NCBI GenBank assembly: GCA_013180625.2
Contig: SNVD02006942.1
Coordinates: forward strand, 2,108,001-2,172,000
Direction: 5' to 3'
DNA length: 64,000 nt
Origin: Boswellia sacra
Lineage: Eukaryota; Streptophyta; Magnoliopsida; Sapindales; Burseraceae
Shown: positions 1 through 12,427 of the stretch, piece after piece
Position numbering within the stretch: the first letter of the stretch is position 1
How the letters are laid out: every line of letters starts with the position of its first letter
The notes under the pieces: generated by a model
What the model was told of the DNA's origin: nothing
Database searches by the model: none
The model's input: the letters and a program-made list of their open reading frames with translations, nothing else
Program-made: the position numbers and the translations under genes

Positions 1-921
1 ACCATTATCCACCAGAGAAAAACGGCAACTAAGTTATTATATCTGTATCCTCAAGTACTGATTGTATCATTCTTCTCCAGATAAAATCACTAGCATAACT
101 CACACCATACTAAGATTTCAACATAGCTCAAAGACAAGGATGAAAACTGCCAATTTGCCCAAGAAATTGGGCCTCTTTTCAAGAAGATTTTCTGCGCTTA
201 TTAATGTAAATAAGAGAGCAATTTAGCATTCGCGTAAGTGTGAGTTCTTTACCTCTGGATATTTTAACTTTTCATTGTGAGAACAAAACACAGCGGGCCA
301 AAATTATCAGAAATTAAACATTATAAAAGCTCAATGTGTAACCAAAATTTAATGTTTTTGATATGCTAAAAGATCACCTCATCTTATAAAAGCAATATCA
401 TCACTAACAATTAGTGAGTCCAAGGTATTAGAGGCTCAAGAAAGAAAAGTTTAGCTGAGGGAAAATTCCAAGATAAGCATGAGAAAACACACATAGAATG
501 CCAAATAAAGCATCTTTTTCTTATTATTTTATAATCTTCTGAAAAGCAACAATAAACTCTTCTTGATAGATTGGTCAACTTGATAAGGAAACAGAAGCAA
601 GGACAACTAAACTAAGATGCTTTGGTTAAAGGGATATTGTGTATTTGCTATATCTTCAGATGGCAACTCAACCATTTTCATGATATTTAATTATGATCCT
701 ATTTAAATGTTTTCCATCCTTTATCCAGCTGTTGAGGTTGGTCTGGCAATATTAGCCACAGCATGAAATCTTCTCTACATGTCTTATGCAATAGACCAAA
801 GCAAAATTGAAATTTCACCTCCCATTAACTAGTTCATTAAGGTTCTCCACATCAAGAGTACAAAACATGACTTCGTGCAAAAATAAAGACCATTCACACT
901 TCACATATGAATGGAACTTAC

Positions 922-3900
922 AGGACAACGTAGATTGACACCAAAAAAATCTGCAACAACTTCCAGATCACTGTCACTATCATCAGCATTATCTGCTGCA
1001 TTTCCACCACCAATGCAACGACAAACACGAGCAAGAGCGTCTTCAAAACGCTCACCATCAGACACCTTAGGAATCAAATTGAGAATCTAGAAAACAAAGG
1101 GAGCATAACGATATTATCACAAACAGAAGAAAACCATAGAAACATTAAAAGTGCAATCCCAAGAACAAAAATATAACCAATAGATCTCTTAATAACGAAT
1201 CAGAATGTGCATCTAGGGGTGCACACAGGTCGAGTCGGGTTTCAACAGACCCAACTCAACCCAATACAACTTCAGGTTAGGAGAATTACACCCGTGTTGG
1301 GGTTTTTTGCAAAATGAAATCCGATCATAACCCGCCACTTTGGGTTAGTCGCGTTGATCAGGTTTTACTTTCTTTTTTCATACATTTTCCTTCACTTTTT
1401 CGCAAACCAAACTGAAAGACAGTAACTAACATTTATAAATCTGCCAAGCCAACTATTTGATTATTCACTTTAGTTCCTATTTAAAAAAATGAAAAATTAA
1501 CAAAACAACATATTCACTTTTTTTTCCATCTTTGATTCTTCTTCTTCCACTTTCTCTAAAATCAAAAACACAATAATTAAAAAAAAGGAAATTCGAAAGC
1601 AGAAAATAATAATGTGAATTATTAACTAACTTGAAATGATCAGAATCAAAATAAATAAATCTAAGGGAAAGCAAAGATGAGTTAGTTGACTTTAGAAGAT
1701 TTGTGAGGCCTACCATATTTATATTTTAATTTTTAATTCTAACATTTGCATAATTAAAGAAAAAAAATTCTTCATTCAAAACGGTAAAGAAGTTACAGTT
1801 GATAGACAAGAGATGAACTTATAACGTTCAATTTACTGTAAAAAAAATTAACTTTTCTAAGAAGGTGGGAACAATATTTTTCTACTAAATTTGCGTCATA
1901 TTTTACTCTTCTAAGCTTACAATTATTTCCTCTGTTCAACGTTGCAGCCTTGCAGGATAGATGGAGTTGCATATATATAGAACTTAAATGTAAGGAATCT
2001 GGTTCTTAAACCTCAACTGAAAGGGGAGAGAAGCTTTTGGCTTGACCACGGAGAATAAAAGGGAGAAGGACCAGGCAGAGGTGACATGCTTTCTTTCTTG
2101 TGATGGAGGATCCCTTCCATATCATAAACGCATAACGCAAAGCAGCTAAGCTCTGCTCTTTTGAAATTTGAAGGTAAAAACAGAAGAGAAAATGAGAGAT
2201 AGAGAGAGCTTTGAGTCGACGATGGTGGAGCAGAGTAAGGCCTGGCGACGGTAGAATGGAGACTAGGCCAAATAAGAGAGGTGGAGAGGAGACTCGAGCC
2301 AGGAGGGTGTTTCAATTAAAGTTAGGGTTCGAGATTGGGGAAAAAGATGTATATAAACCCTATTCCAGTGTTTTATATTACTTTTCACTAATTATTCTAT
2401 GCCACGTGTTATATAATTTCCTTTCTTTTAAATATTACAATCGGGTTGGGTTAAAGTCAGATTAGTATGGCTCAGCCCGATCACAATCCGAACCCGACAA
2501 AACTTAGTTTAATTAACCCGATCTTGGTTTTATAATTGAATAATCTAATGATAACCCAGCCGAGTCAGGTTAACCCGATCGGGTTGGGGAAATTTGCACA
2601 ACCCTATGTGCAGCAGCTAGAATCATAACTATTCATGCCAGATGCAACTTGGATGAAAATAAAGCAGGTTCAAGGAGGGGGATCCATGCTTGTACCATAA
2701 AAAAGTCTATAAGTAAATGTCATTCAGAAAAGGGAACTACCTGTTGAACAGTTCTCCGCTTCACAATTCTAACTCCTAAACAGAAGATGCGAGCATCACA
2801 TCCAGTTAAGAAAATTTTATTAATTCCATCTTTTGTGCATGGTGTGATCTGACAAAAGGAACAGAAATAAGAAAAGGAAACAATTAGAAGACAATAAACC
2901 ACCTCATAAATTTCACTATTAAGAAAAGAAATAGTAATACAAGTAGTAAACAACACAGAGTCACCCACTTCCACTAAAAAACACATATTCATGTGCAGCA
3001 GCAAAGAAAGATAAATAGACACCCACAACGCACACATACAAATAGAGAACAAAAGAGGGAGTTTATAAATGCCACATGAGAAAGAAACTGAGCACAAGTA
3101 AATTTGTTCTTTGTAAAAAGCGAACTTACAATTGGACCATCATCGCGACCATTAGCCCCTAGTAGTTGTGAGCCAGGTCTATTAATAGCACGAACAGGTA
3201 CACCTGTACAATTCACAAATTAATAAATCATAAGTCATACTCTGCCTAGGGGAACAATCACTAATTAGTTGTTAACACCTAAAGATCTCATTAGATACTA
3301 GCCACTCACAAAAAATTCTACAATTGCCTACAATATGACATGACGGATTTACCAAATCTAGGAAAATAATTCCCAGAAAAATATATAAAACGGATCACAA
3401 AAAGTTGAATATACCACAATGTATCTCAAACTTCTATAATCAGAAGGACAATTCTAGCTTAATTTATGCAAGAACTACAACAACAAATTAGTCAAGGCAA
3501 CTTGAATCACTGTACCATTGACCTGTAGATCTGCATATTGTGGCCACTGCATTCTAAATGGAACTTTATCATTCAAAAGCATACACCACGCCTGTCATCG
3601 TATCATAAAAATCAGAAGATTAACACATATTCAATAAAATAAGCACTATGGATTTATAAGGTCCCATTTTATATGCTAACAAACCTGAACATCATATTCT
3701 TGCTTGGATAGTAAGTCCTTGTCGGCCCTTGTGAGTTGAAATGTTCTCTCCACACTTTGTACCGGGTTTGTGCTGACAATATTGGACATGCAATGCATTA
3801 AAAAAAGAGTAACCAAAAGATGGAAGCAGAGTCCATGACCCAAATACAACAACCCCTAGATATATTAAATTAAATGACTGGGATAAAAAGAAACAAATAT

Positions 3901-6900
3901 TGTAGTAAGCACAAGCTTTTTAGTAGAGTATTTGTAAAAAAATAAAATAAAAATAAGATATTGTTGAGATAACATAAAGTTAAACAAAATTGTCCTTTTA
4001 ATCCAACAAAGAAACTATGGACATATTATTCATGCTATTCATATATCAGAAATGATCCATCTCAAAAGTCCTAAGGAAAAGGTGTAGAAAAAGAAACTAA
4101 CCTAAACATAGTTGATTAATAAATGGTGATCCAAATATAAAACCATCTCATCATATTCATTTCAAATTAAAACGCAATTTCTATTCTTGCTACCCTTCTT
4201 CAAGAACAGCAACAACAAAAAGTCTACGTCATCCATCAACTACAAACAAAATATCAGAGAAAAAAATAATTGAAGCTGCATGCCTCACAATCTCAAAATA
4301 ACCAGGAGTGCAAATATGATAAACTCACCCATCCGTTGGAATATTTGTAGTTGTCAGCTTCACAGCGTATAAAGGATTTGTAACTGTAACCCAAAAACTG
4401 TGTACAAAGAATCAGATTAAGAAAATAAAACATAGAGCAAAAATTGAACAAAATACAAAATAACTAGCTTAAGTGAAAACATCAACAGATAAACTGAATC
4501 AAAAGAAACATCATCATCTAAAGGCAATGGCTCTTTAAGAAGTACACACCCAGAATCCTGATAAAACTCGAGTTTTAAGCAACTCAACTTTATTTCTCCC
4601 AAAAAAGTTAACTGAAGGTAGAAGTTAAGCCTGCGACCATGGTATAACAAATATACATCTTCCAGCTATCATATCATCATGCTTCCCTATTCATATCTAA
4701 GCTTCAAAGAGCATCCCAGTCATCATAGTAATTTGGATCACAAAGTGATATACATCCAAGCTAGTAATGGAATAAGTGCATTTAATCATGCTTACATAAT
4801 GTACAGTAATATAAAACCAACCACAAAATTATTCAAAGGAAGAAATAAGACTTATTAATACATACGGGTCAGCTCGACTGAGTCTACAGATTTCGCAATA
4901 AAATACGTCGGGAAGTGGGGGAGTTCCCTCCATAGGTTTCTCCGGGATTAAAACACAACTCATATGTTGCCAAACTTGGCATCTGGGATCCTCACACTGC
5001 CGATTATCAAAAGAAGCGCAAAGAAGAAATCATTAGCAATTCATCAGTAAAAATTGAATACACCAAATCAACAGAGATACATGGTTCTATAAATGCAGTA
5101 AGCACTGTTCCACATTAATCAAATATTTAATATAAATACAAAATGTTCCAAGCATATAAAAGGGAATAACAAAACAATGTAGATGGCACAGACCTGAATC
5201 ATTGATTCAGATGCCAGTGAATTTCCACAGGGACAGCGAACTTTAGTATCAGGTTGAAGGTAGTCATCCGCCTCCCCTTTAATTTTCATGTTACTGCTAT
5301 TTGAAACACCCTGTCCCTTTGATGCCAAGTCCGGTGCCACAGAAACCTGCAATTTTCTGGGGATAAGAACAGACGGTATATGCATGTCAGACATAGAGAA
5401 CTAAAAGCAAACATGTAACTGGAGAACATAGGGGGCAAATATATAAAAGTATTATGCAAGAAGTCAGAGTATCAAATAAGCACTACATCTTTAGAGGAAA
5501 AAATTTGTTCATGATTGGTAACAAGAAATAAAAAACACTAAGTCTCCAAGTGTGATGAATAAGAGAACAACCTGTATGTGTCATCTACAAGTTTGGCCAC
5601 CTCTTCCTTACTCACCGCACTCTTCTTTGCCCACATCTTGGAAACTGAGAAAAAGAAAATAACAAAATAACATTTAAATGCTTCAAAGATCATATAATAT
5701 CTCTCATAAGAAGTTTAAAATAAAAAAATTACTTAAACAAAGTTGTAACTGTGAGAGCATGACTCAAAATGTATACCAAACCTCAAAAAGAGATGAACAG
5801 TTGTCTAACACCCCAACCCCCTCTAAAATAATAATAATAATACAAACAAAAGCATGCTACAAAAGAGTATGCATTTTGTAGAGTTGCATCTAGGTGTGGA
5901 CTAGGATAGGTGTACAAGCACTAAGAAGGAGAAGAAAACAGAGAAACAAACTAAGCAAGCATGTTAAAATCAATAGCTCTTATAAACTACCTCAACACAT
6001 AATTTCTTGTTTTGTACATATACTGAGTTGTTGACCACCAATTAGAATGCCTTCAATAAATATCCTACTACTAAAAATCATTTAGATTTTGTATCATTGG
6101 ATAAGAGAGACTCATATTAACATCCAGAGAATTCATTTCTTTATCTATAATAATCTATGAACTTAAAAAGTTCAAAAAAAAAATAACATTTTCCACCTCA
6201 AATCAAAGAATTCTGTTGAATACATAAAATTGTATTATTTAAATAATAATAATAATAATACCTATACAAGGACAAGTAGTCAACTAAAGCAGGAGTAGGA
6301 AGGAGTGGCCTAAGAGAAAACAAAACTATACAATAAGATTATTCAATCAAGCCTAAAAAATAGATAACCAAAAACACCCTAAGCAATAAAAAATTTCCGT
6401 TGATTATATTTAAAATGCCACCAGACGCAATGATTAACACCATCTCAACACTATTTCCAATACAGCCTAACTGGCCTTACAACAAATATAGAAGAACAGT
6501 GAAAATATAGCCCGTAACCTCAGAGGCATGGCAGCACTACAGTGACAAATTAGAGGTGAGAGCTTCTCCTAATTCCAAAACTTTCAACCCAATGAAATGT
6601 ACACACACAAAATGCCAATAAATTATTAGCCAATAACCATCACAAACTTTCTCCCCCTTGGAAGCACAAACTAGAAGTGAGAGCTTTTCCTGATAACGAA
6701 ATCTTTCAATCACCAAAATGGTTATGTCAATGCAGACACAAAGGCAGGTAAAAATGTGCCAAATAATAGAATTAAAAGGAGAAAAAAACAAGTTTGGAAC
6801 TTCTGTAACACCTCTACTTCAATCAAAGGGCTAGCACATAATTTACTACCAAATTGAGAAAAGCAGATAATTCTACTTTAATATAAAACTTTTCCACAAA

Positions 6901-8573
6901 TTATTGCAACGGAAGAGTTGTAACATAAAAATAACTTTCATATCCATGGCATACTCAAAGATGATGTAACCAATAATCAATCATACATACAAAATTCTTT
7001 CCATATGCAGAAGATGTGGGAAAAAAATTTACCTTGATCATCTGAGAGAATGGATAATATCCGATCAACAAGATCCTACACATACCAAAAAAATAAATAA
7101 AATACAACACAATCTTAAAAGAAATCCAACATAAACCAAAAAAATATGGTTTGAGATGGGCCTTCTACCTTTTCTGAAAGGAATGAAGAAAACTATAAAT
7201 GATTGTCAAATTTGAACCATATTCAAGGACTTACATATAATTTCAAGCAAGAATTCAACGTCATGAAAAAAAAAAAAAAGTAAATATCAGGCATCTGACC
7301 TGTTTCTTTCCCTGCTTTGAAAGACCTAATTGCGTTAGTACATCCTTTAGCTCCTTTATTCGAAAATATGCCAACTTTTCCTGCAAAATGAGATGCAAGG
7401 TGTTAACAACCCACTGCATACAGGAGGGACAGCAAATCAAAGCACGACACACTTGTCACTGTGTTTTTGTTCTCCATGTTAATTTACTTAGCTATCCAAG
7501 CTATGTTTTTTCTTCTCCACAGTGATTGTATTCTGTTAATTCAGGGCAACAAATGAATATCAGAAGAACTCTCCATGTAGCTCATATACCGCATGTCAAG
7601 GGATATCTTTTCATTAAACAAATCATTTTGAAGTCCTTTGCTCAAAAACTACTAAGTGAAAAAATAAAGTTGACATCACAAATTACCATGACTAATTAAA
7701 GGGCTTTTTTTTTTTACTGGCTGTATTTATTAAAAGATAAGAATTGCTACGCGTACTTAACTTTCAAATAGATGGTAACATTTCACTCGATAGAGCAAAC
7801 ATAGTATGTAATTAATGAAAGAGCTCCAACATCAAAAGAATGAAACCAAACTTATCAACGCATGCACCTGACCGCGCACCTGAGATGCTATTCTATATTT
7901 TCTGCTTCACCCAGCTAACAAACATGTGTCATTTCAATCGTTTGCGCACGCACATGAGCATGCAACTGAGGTGCTATTATTTACTTTCGGCTTCACCCAA
8001 CTAACGTACAACTACAATTCAAATCATTTGCGTACACGCATGAGCACGCACCTGAGGTGCTGTTATTTACTTTCTGCCTCACCAATTACTAACCTGCAAA
8101 TATCATTTCAATCATTTGCACACGTGCAGGGGCACGCAACTGAGGTGCTATTGTTTACCTTCTGCTTCACCCAACTAACCTACAAAGATCATTTCAATCG
8201 GTTGCCCACGTGCATGAGCACGCAACTGAGCTGCTTTTATTTACTTTCAACTTCACCCAACTAACCTAGAAATATCATTTAAACTTTCCTCATAAACCTC
8301 AAATAAGCATGGCACAATCCATACTTAACAAATAAACATTGTGGCCAAATCCATCGCTTCAAACTTCCAATTCTTTATCAGCATCTTCCAACTCACACTT
8401 CCAAACGAAATTACAAAATCAAACAACCAAAAACTACAATAAACAAGCAATAATAATAAAAAAAAAAAAAGTCACTAAGAGCTACTCAAAACAGTGAAAT
8501 TTCATCAAAGAATGTAACTGAACCCACAACAAACAGTAAATTTAATTACCTTGCAACTAGCTACCAAATCCAT
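922..8573 (-). CDS. SIZ1: E3 SUMO-protein ligase SIZ1 (5' part; first 12 coding exons, gene continues past base 1)
   Basis: Transfers SUMO to nuclear targets in phosphate, cold, drought and flowering responses (known for Arabidopsis SIZ1). Coding exons, read leftward: 8573-8550, 7380-7300, 7075-7033, 5644-5572, 5356-5194, 4996-4866, 4397-4329, 3772-3685, 3591-3516, 3203-3130, 2848-2741, 1086-922. All have GT-AG borders and add up to 1095 nt, 365 codons without a stop. A SAP domain lies at about residues 9-45 (motif [20 protein letters not shown]). A PHD finger follows at about 113-171, with Cys pairs in RCPCGNS, CEDPRC and YCEIC. A PINIT-type region (about 215-345, ending in GVRIVKRRT) and an acidic Asp/Ser stretch with VVADFFGVN come next. 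The catalytic MIZ/SP-RING should begin in the next exon, which I do not find in 1-921, so that stretch is intron. The start is chosen because MDLVASCK matches the family N-terminus. The identification is firm; only part of the roughly 870-residue protein is present. Confidence 0.95.
1214..2606. mobile_element. hAT-like non-autonomous element inside a SIZ1 intron
   Basis: The 1.39-kb segment starts TAGGGGTGCAC and ends as the complement of TAGGGTTGTGCA, so the terminal inverted repeats are imperfect. It is flanked by 8-bp repeats TGTGCATC (1206-1213) and TGTGCAGC (2607-2614), matching at 7 of 8 positions, as expected for hAT insertions. Sub-terminal sequence on both sides is rich in GGGTT/AACCC motifs, including the palindrome AACCCGATCGGGTT at 2572-2585. 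No transposase reading frame is visible. The middle (about 2000-2340) is less AT-rich and holds an open frame on the minus strand that I do not recognise; it may be captured DNA. The element lies wholly in the intron between exons 11 and 12 of SIZ1. Confidence 0.7.
7866..8285. repeat. Tandem repeat, unit about 86 bp, in SIZ1 intron 1
   Basis: About four and a half diverged copies lie in a row. The recurring TTTGCRYACG-type segment recurs at about 7941, 8027, 8114 and 8201, a spacing of 86-87 bp. Each unit carries GCAACTGAGGTGCTATT and CTTCACCCAACTAAC. The array sits in the first intron, between the start-codon exon and the SAP-domain exon. The open frame crossing it (7926-8264, plus) is a product of the repeat having no stops and is not called a gene. 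Confidence 0.85.
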
Positions 8574-9120
8574 CTCTCTCTATTTTAATCTTTTTCAACC
8601 AAAAAAAACTACGCCGCAATCAGCACTCAATCAACAGCCGCGCAATCCAATAATCAACAAAATCAGCCCATACAGTTGCCAAACAGATACCGATCTAATC
8701 AAAACAGCCAAAGAAGCCAGAGAAATTAATCAAAATTCAACCTCAATCGAAAGCCACAAAATTGCCAACAAACAACAAAAATTACATAAAACGGAACGGA
8801 AATTAACGGCGGAGCTTACGGCGTCAATGATCGAATTATAATCAACTGAAAAATCGAGCCGATGAATCGGTGAGATTAGGGTTTTCAAAATAGTATTCGA
8901 CGAAACGCCAACCCGACTTTTGACAAAGCGAAAAAAAGAGAGCCAACCAGAAGAAAAAACTTAGCGAGCAAAAACCACCATATTTACAAAAGTCCCGGAC
9001 CTATCTCCGATTATCAAATCCGGTTTTTTTTAACGGATACGTCCGGGTTTATTTTCCGTGCAATTGCTGCGTGGATTTTGTGATGCACTCCCTTACGTTG
9101 TTTATCATTCTTACTATTAT
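8574..9120 (-). promoter_or_regulatory. SIZ1 5' leader and promoter region
   Basis: Sequence immediately upstream of the SIZ1 start codon. Up to about 8950 it is A-rich on the plus strand (pyrimidine-rich as transcribed) and carries an AGGGTTTT motif (8878-8885), consistent with leader. I see no clear TATA box, so the transcription start is not fixed. Placement rests on position only. Confidence 0.4.
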
Positions 9121-12100
9121 TTTTAATATTACCCTTTAATTTTCCTTTTACGTCTGAGTGTGTTACGGTGTGACTTGTTTATTTGGTCGGTAGTGTTCGG
9201 TGAAACATTGGACGTTGACATAATAGAAATCAGAAAATTGACTTTTGCACCTGATTACAATCATGTGGAGATTTGTTTACTTATTAAATATTAAAATTTT
9301 AATATCAATGGGCGCCCACATCGTGTTATTGCCTTGCGGGAAGGGACAAGAAAGAAGAAAATAATACATGCTCAATGGGACAATGTAGCCCAAAATGTGG
9401 AATTTTTGACAACTTTTTGCACAAGTCTCTCCATGTATGCCAATTCCCTTTCACTTTTGCCTACAAAGTTTTGGTTGTTCCACGATCATGCCACTCATCA
9501 TTTGTCAATACCAAACACGCGTATTTAACATGTTCTAATCTACTATCACTATTGGCCAAGTGATGCTTACAAAGTCTCTCCAATTTCATCAAGGACAAGG
9601 AATCTTTAAATAATTTTAGAGTTTATGGGATCAATGTATATTTTATAATTTATATTGTTGTGAATGTGTATGTGTATGCGTATGTGGATGTGTATGTGTA
9701 TGTGTATGTGTATGTATGTGATGCAAGAAAGAGTTGAGTGATTGATTTGACATGCTATATCAACATTACGACATGGTGTGGCCTTACCATAGGAGGGATA
9801 ACGTCAATTATATTTTATATAAAGTTGGATCACATGACACTCATTTGCTCTATGGTAAATTAGATATGCAATTAATGGATACACCATGCCCCATATCTTA
9901 GTGTTTTGGGAAAAACTATAGTATCATTTTTGTCGATAAAATTATGGCAAATTATTGAAAGAAAAATAGTTAAGAATGAACCATAATGGATTTTTATTTT
10001 CTTTTCGGTATAGATTTATTTTGCCATGTATGTTTTGTTAAAATCATTCATAGAAGATTTTCGTTTTCAAAGAGGAACAATTAAAACATTTATGGCACGT
10101 TGAAGGTTTGAGGGAGTATTATAATATTAACAATGTATAGTTAGATTTGAATTATCTAAGTAAGTAGCGGTTAAAGTTCCAAAGAATCCAAACCAAACCA
10201 ATCCGTCAAAACCGACCAATCTAATCAAAATTTGATTAGGGTTGGAGAATTAACGAGTCGTATTAGATTTAAAGATTAAAAAATTGAACTAACTAGATTA
10301 GTGGGCGGATTACATAAAAAAATCCACAAAAAAACCACTTCAATGCAAACAATAGATTTAGTCCTAAATAAACATAGTCCCTTTTGATAAATTTTACTCA
10401 AAACATATATGAAATGCAATAGTTTTTTTAACATAAAAATTAATCTAAAGATAACATAAAATATATTTATTTATTTCTCATTATATAATATTAGATTTCC
10501 ATACTTTCATAATATAATATATATGATTAGATGTTTTTAATATCAAATTTGATTATATTAAATAATCTTAATAATTTATTATTGGATCGGATTGAATTGG
10601 ATTTTCACTATTAATCGGATCCGATTGGAATAAAAAATCTTCAAACCGACTAACATTGAATTAGATTAATTAGTAGCCAAATCGGAATACTCTTAACCTA
10701 AAAACATCTGTACTCGTCTTATATTAAAAACTCGAATGTACTCAAATTTTCTAATTTTTACATCACGTAAATTACATTATGTATTATTTATTTTTATATT
10801 ATCTTTTAAACATGGCTATACCATATGAATAAGGGTCACTCGGGATAACGCATACCCCAACTAATCCTGGGCCGGGCCAAGTATTAATAAAAATCATCAG
10901 ACTTGATTGGTGTCAAAAGAGTAATGCACATAAACGCCGCCAAAGTACAATTGTAACGCAATGAAAGAAGTCTGTAAACAATCGACCAATTTTTTACGAA
11001 GTATCCTGCAACGATGCAAACTGAGCATCTGTACACTGCTGCATATTTTCATTGCATAAAATGATTGGCGAGTGATAGACATCCGCTGATGCATGGAGTG
11101 AGACTTACATGTGTTGCTTCGTCGGGTTTTTCGGTAACCTTTAAAATAAAACAAGGTCATCGGTCTTACGCCCCTTTAAATAGTCACTTTTGATTTGATA
11201 AAATTATTTTTAGAGTAAAACTATTATTATAAATTATTTATATAATTTTATTATGCATCATGATTTAATTAAATGGATAAATTCGAAATTTTAATTACAT
11301 TAACTAATATATATAATATGACCATCATTAAACAATGTCATACATAGGTTTGCATTAATGAATTAGTATAAATAGTTTGTAAGAGGAGCATATTTTTTGA
11401 ATAAATTTGATTCTCATATAATATATTGTATTATAGATGTAAATAAAGTAACTTACTCTAATTATGAAATTTTATTCTGATTTAGGAAGTGAGAGATAGA
11501 GGATTTTGAGAAAATTTTAGGGGAGAAGAATATGACATCAAAATCAAAATATCATGATTTACTTTTATTCAAAATGAGGGTGGGATTGAAAAGAAAAATA
11601 ATGGGGTTTGTATAACACTACTCTTTCCAAGATACTATACTGTGCTTTTTTTTTGGTGTATGGAATCCAATAAATTTCTTTTTTTTTTGCGGTATAGAAA
11701 TTTTTATTGATTGAATAATAAATTATATAAATTATATAAAATTAAGTGAATAAAAAAATGATTTGTTAAAAAAAGGGCATTACCTTTTCTTGCTCCAGTT
11801 TTTCAAATAATTATTAAAAATGAAAGGGTCCGATTGCTTATGTATTTTTTTTTCAAAATTTATAGTTGGATATGAGAATATGAGATATGTTTATACGATT
11901 CACGAAAAAGTTGAATTGTGTAAAAATATATTTGGTTATATATATTTTATATTTTTTTAAATAAATGATAGTTGAAAAAGATTAAGAAATATATTTTTTC
12001 ATTTCAAATATATTCATTATAATTTATAATGAAAAGATAAAAATTATTTGAAGAAAATGTAGAGAAGACAAATTAGGTAAAATGAGAAAAAATTTTATAT

Positions 12101-12427
12101 ATTTTTTAAAAATATATTTTATATGTTTTATACTTAAGTTTTGTATTTTCTTTATTTTAAAAAATAATTAAAAAGCACCTACTAAACATTTCAGGAAATA
12201 CTTGTTTGAAAATAAAAATACAAAAAATGGGTAGACAGACGGGCCAAAAAGTTCAAACCGGTTTCAAAGTCTAAACCGGTTCAAAAACCCAACCCGATCG
12301 GGTTTTGTCATTCTTTCTTTCTTGTTGAGAAGGAAAAGGCTCTTATTTAAGAGCAGAAAACATCAGATCGCAGCACAGCTCTCTGTGTGGGCATTTTATC
12401 AATCAAATCTCAGTTCTCTTTTCGTTA
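9121..12427. other. Intergenic region between SIZ1 and PBG1
   Basis: AT-rich sequence with no supportable gene. It holds a GTATGT-type microsatellite at about 9657-9722, a stretch with repeated ATCGGAT/CGATTG motifs at about 10190-10690 that may be an old transposon, a less AT-rich relic at about 10830-11165 resembling decayed retroelement DNA, and one copy of a dispersed AT-rich repeat (about 11860-12210). The last 200 bases carry two AACCGGTT palindromes (12256-12280) and the palindrome AACCCGATCGGGTT (12291-12304). They probably include the promoter and leader of the proteasome gene. Confidence 0.6.
11860..12210. repeat. Dispersed AT-rich repeat, copy 1
   Basis: Matches the region around 17290-17600 in the same orientation. 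An exact 29-base stretch is shared (12021-12049 and 17497-17525), along with the flanking motifs ATATGTTTA, TTACGAAA/TCACGAAA and TTTGGTTAT/TTTAGTTAT. The type is unknown; it is likely a degenerate MITE. It lies 220 bp upstream of PBG1. Confidence 0.6.

Noticed and set aside
1..921. Search for the SIZ1 exon that begins the SP-RING
   Set aside because: I looked for the expected MSGSRIK-type coding sequence on the minus strand and did not find it; the stretch reads as intron.
7926..8264. 112-residue open frame on the plus strand
   Set aside because: It follows the 86-bp tandem repeat inside a SIZ1 intron and is antisense to the gene; the protein just repeats with the DNA.
10186..10690. Possible hAT-like element with GATTAGGGTT and CGGATCCGATT motifs
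   Set aside because: Candidate ends TAGGGTTGG and TAGGTTAAG match weakly and no 8-bp flanking repeat was found.
10897..11160. 87-residue minus-strand frame
   Set aside because: No recognised domain or splice structure; the sequence looks like decayed retroelement DNA.
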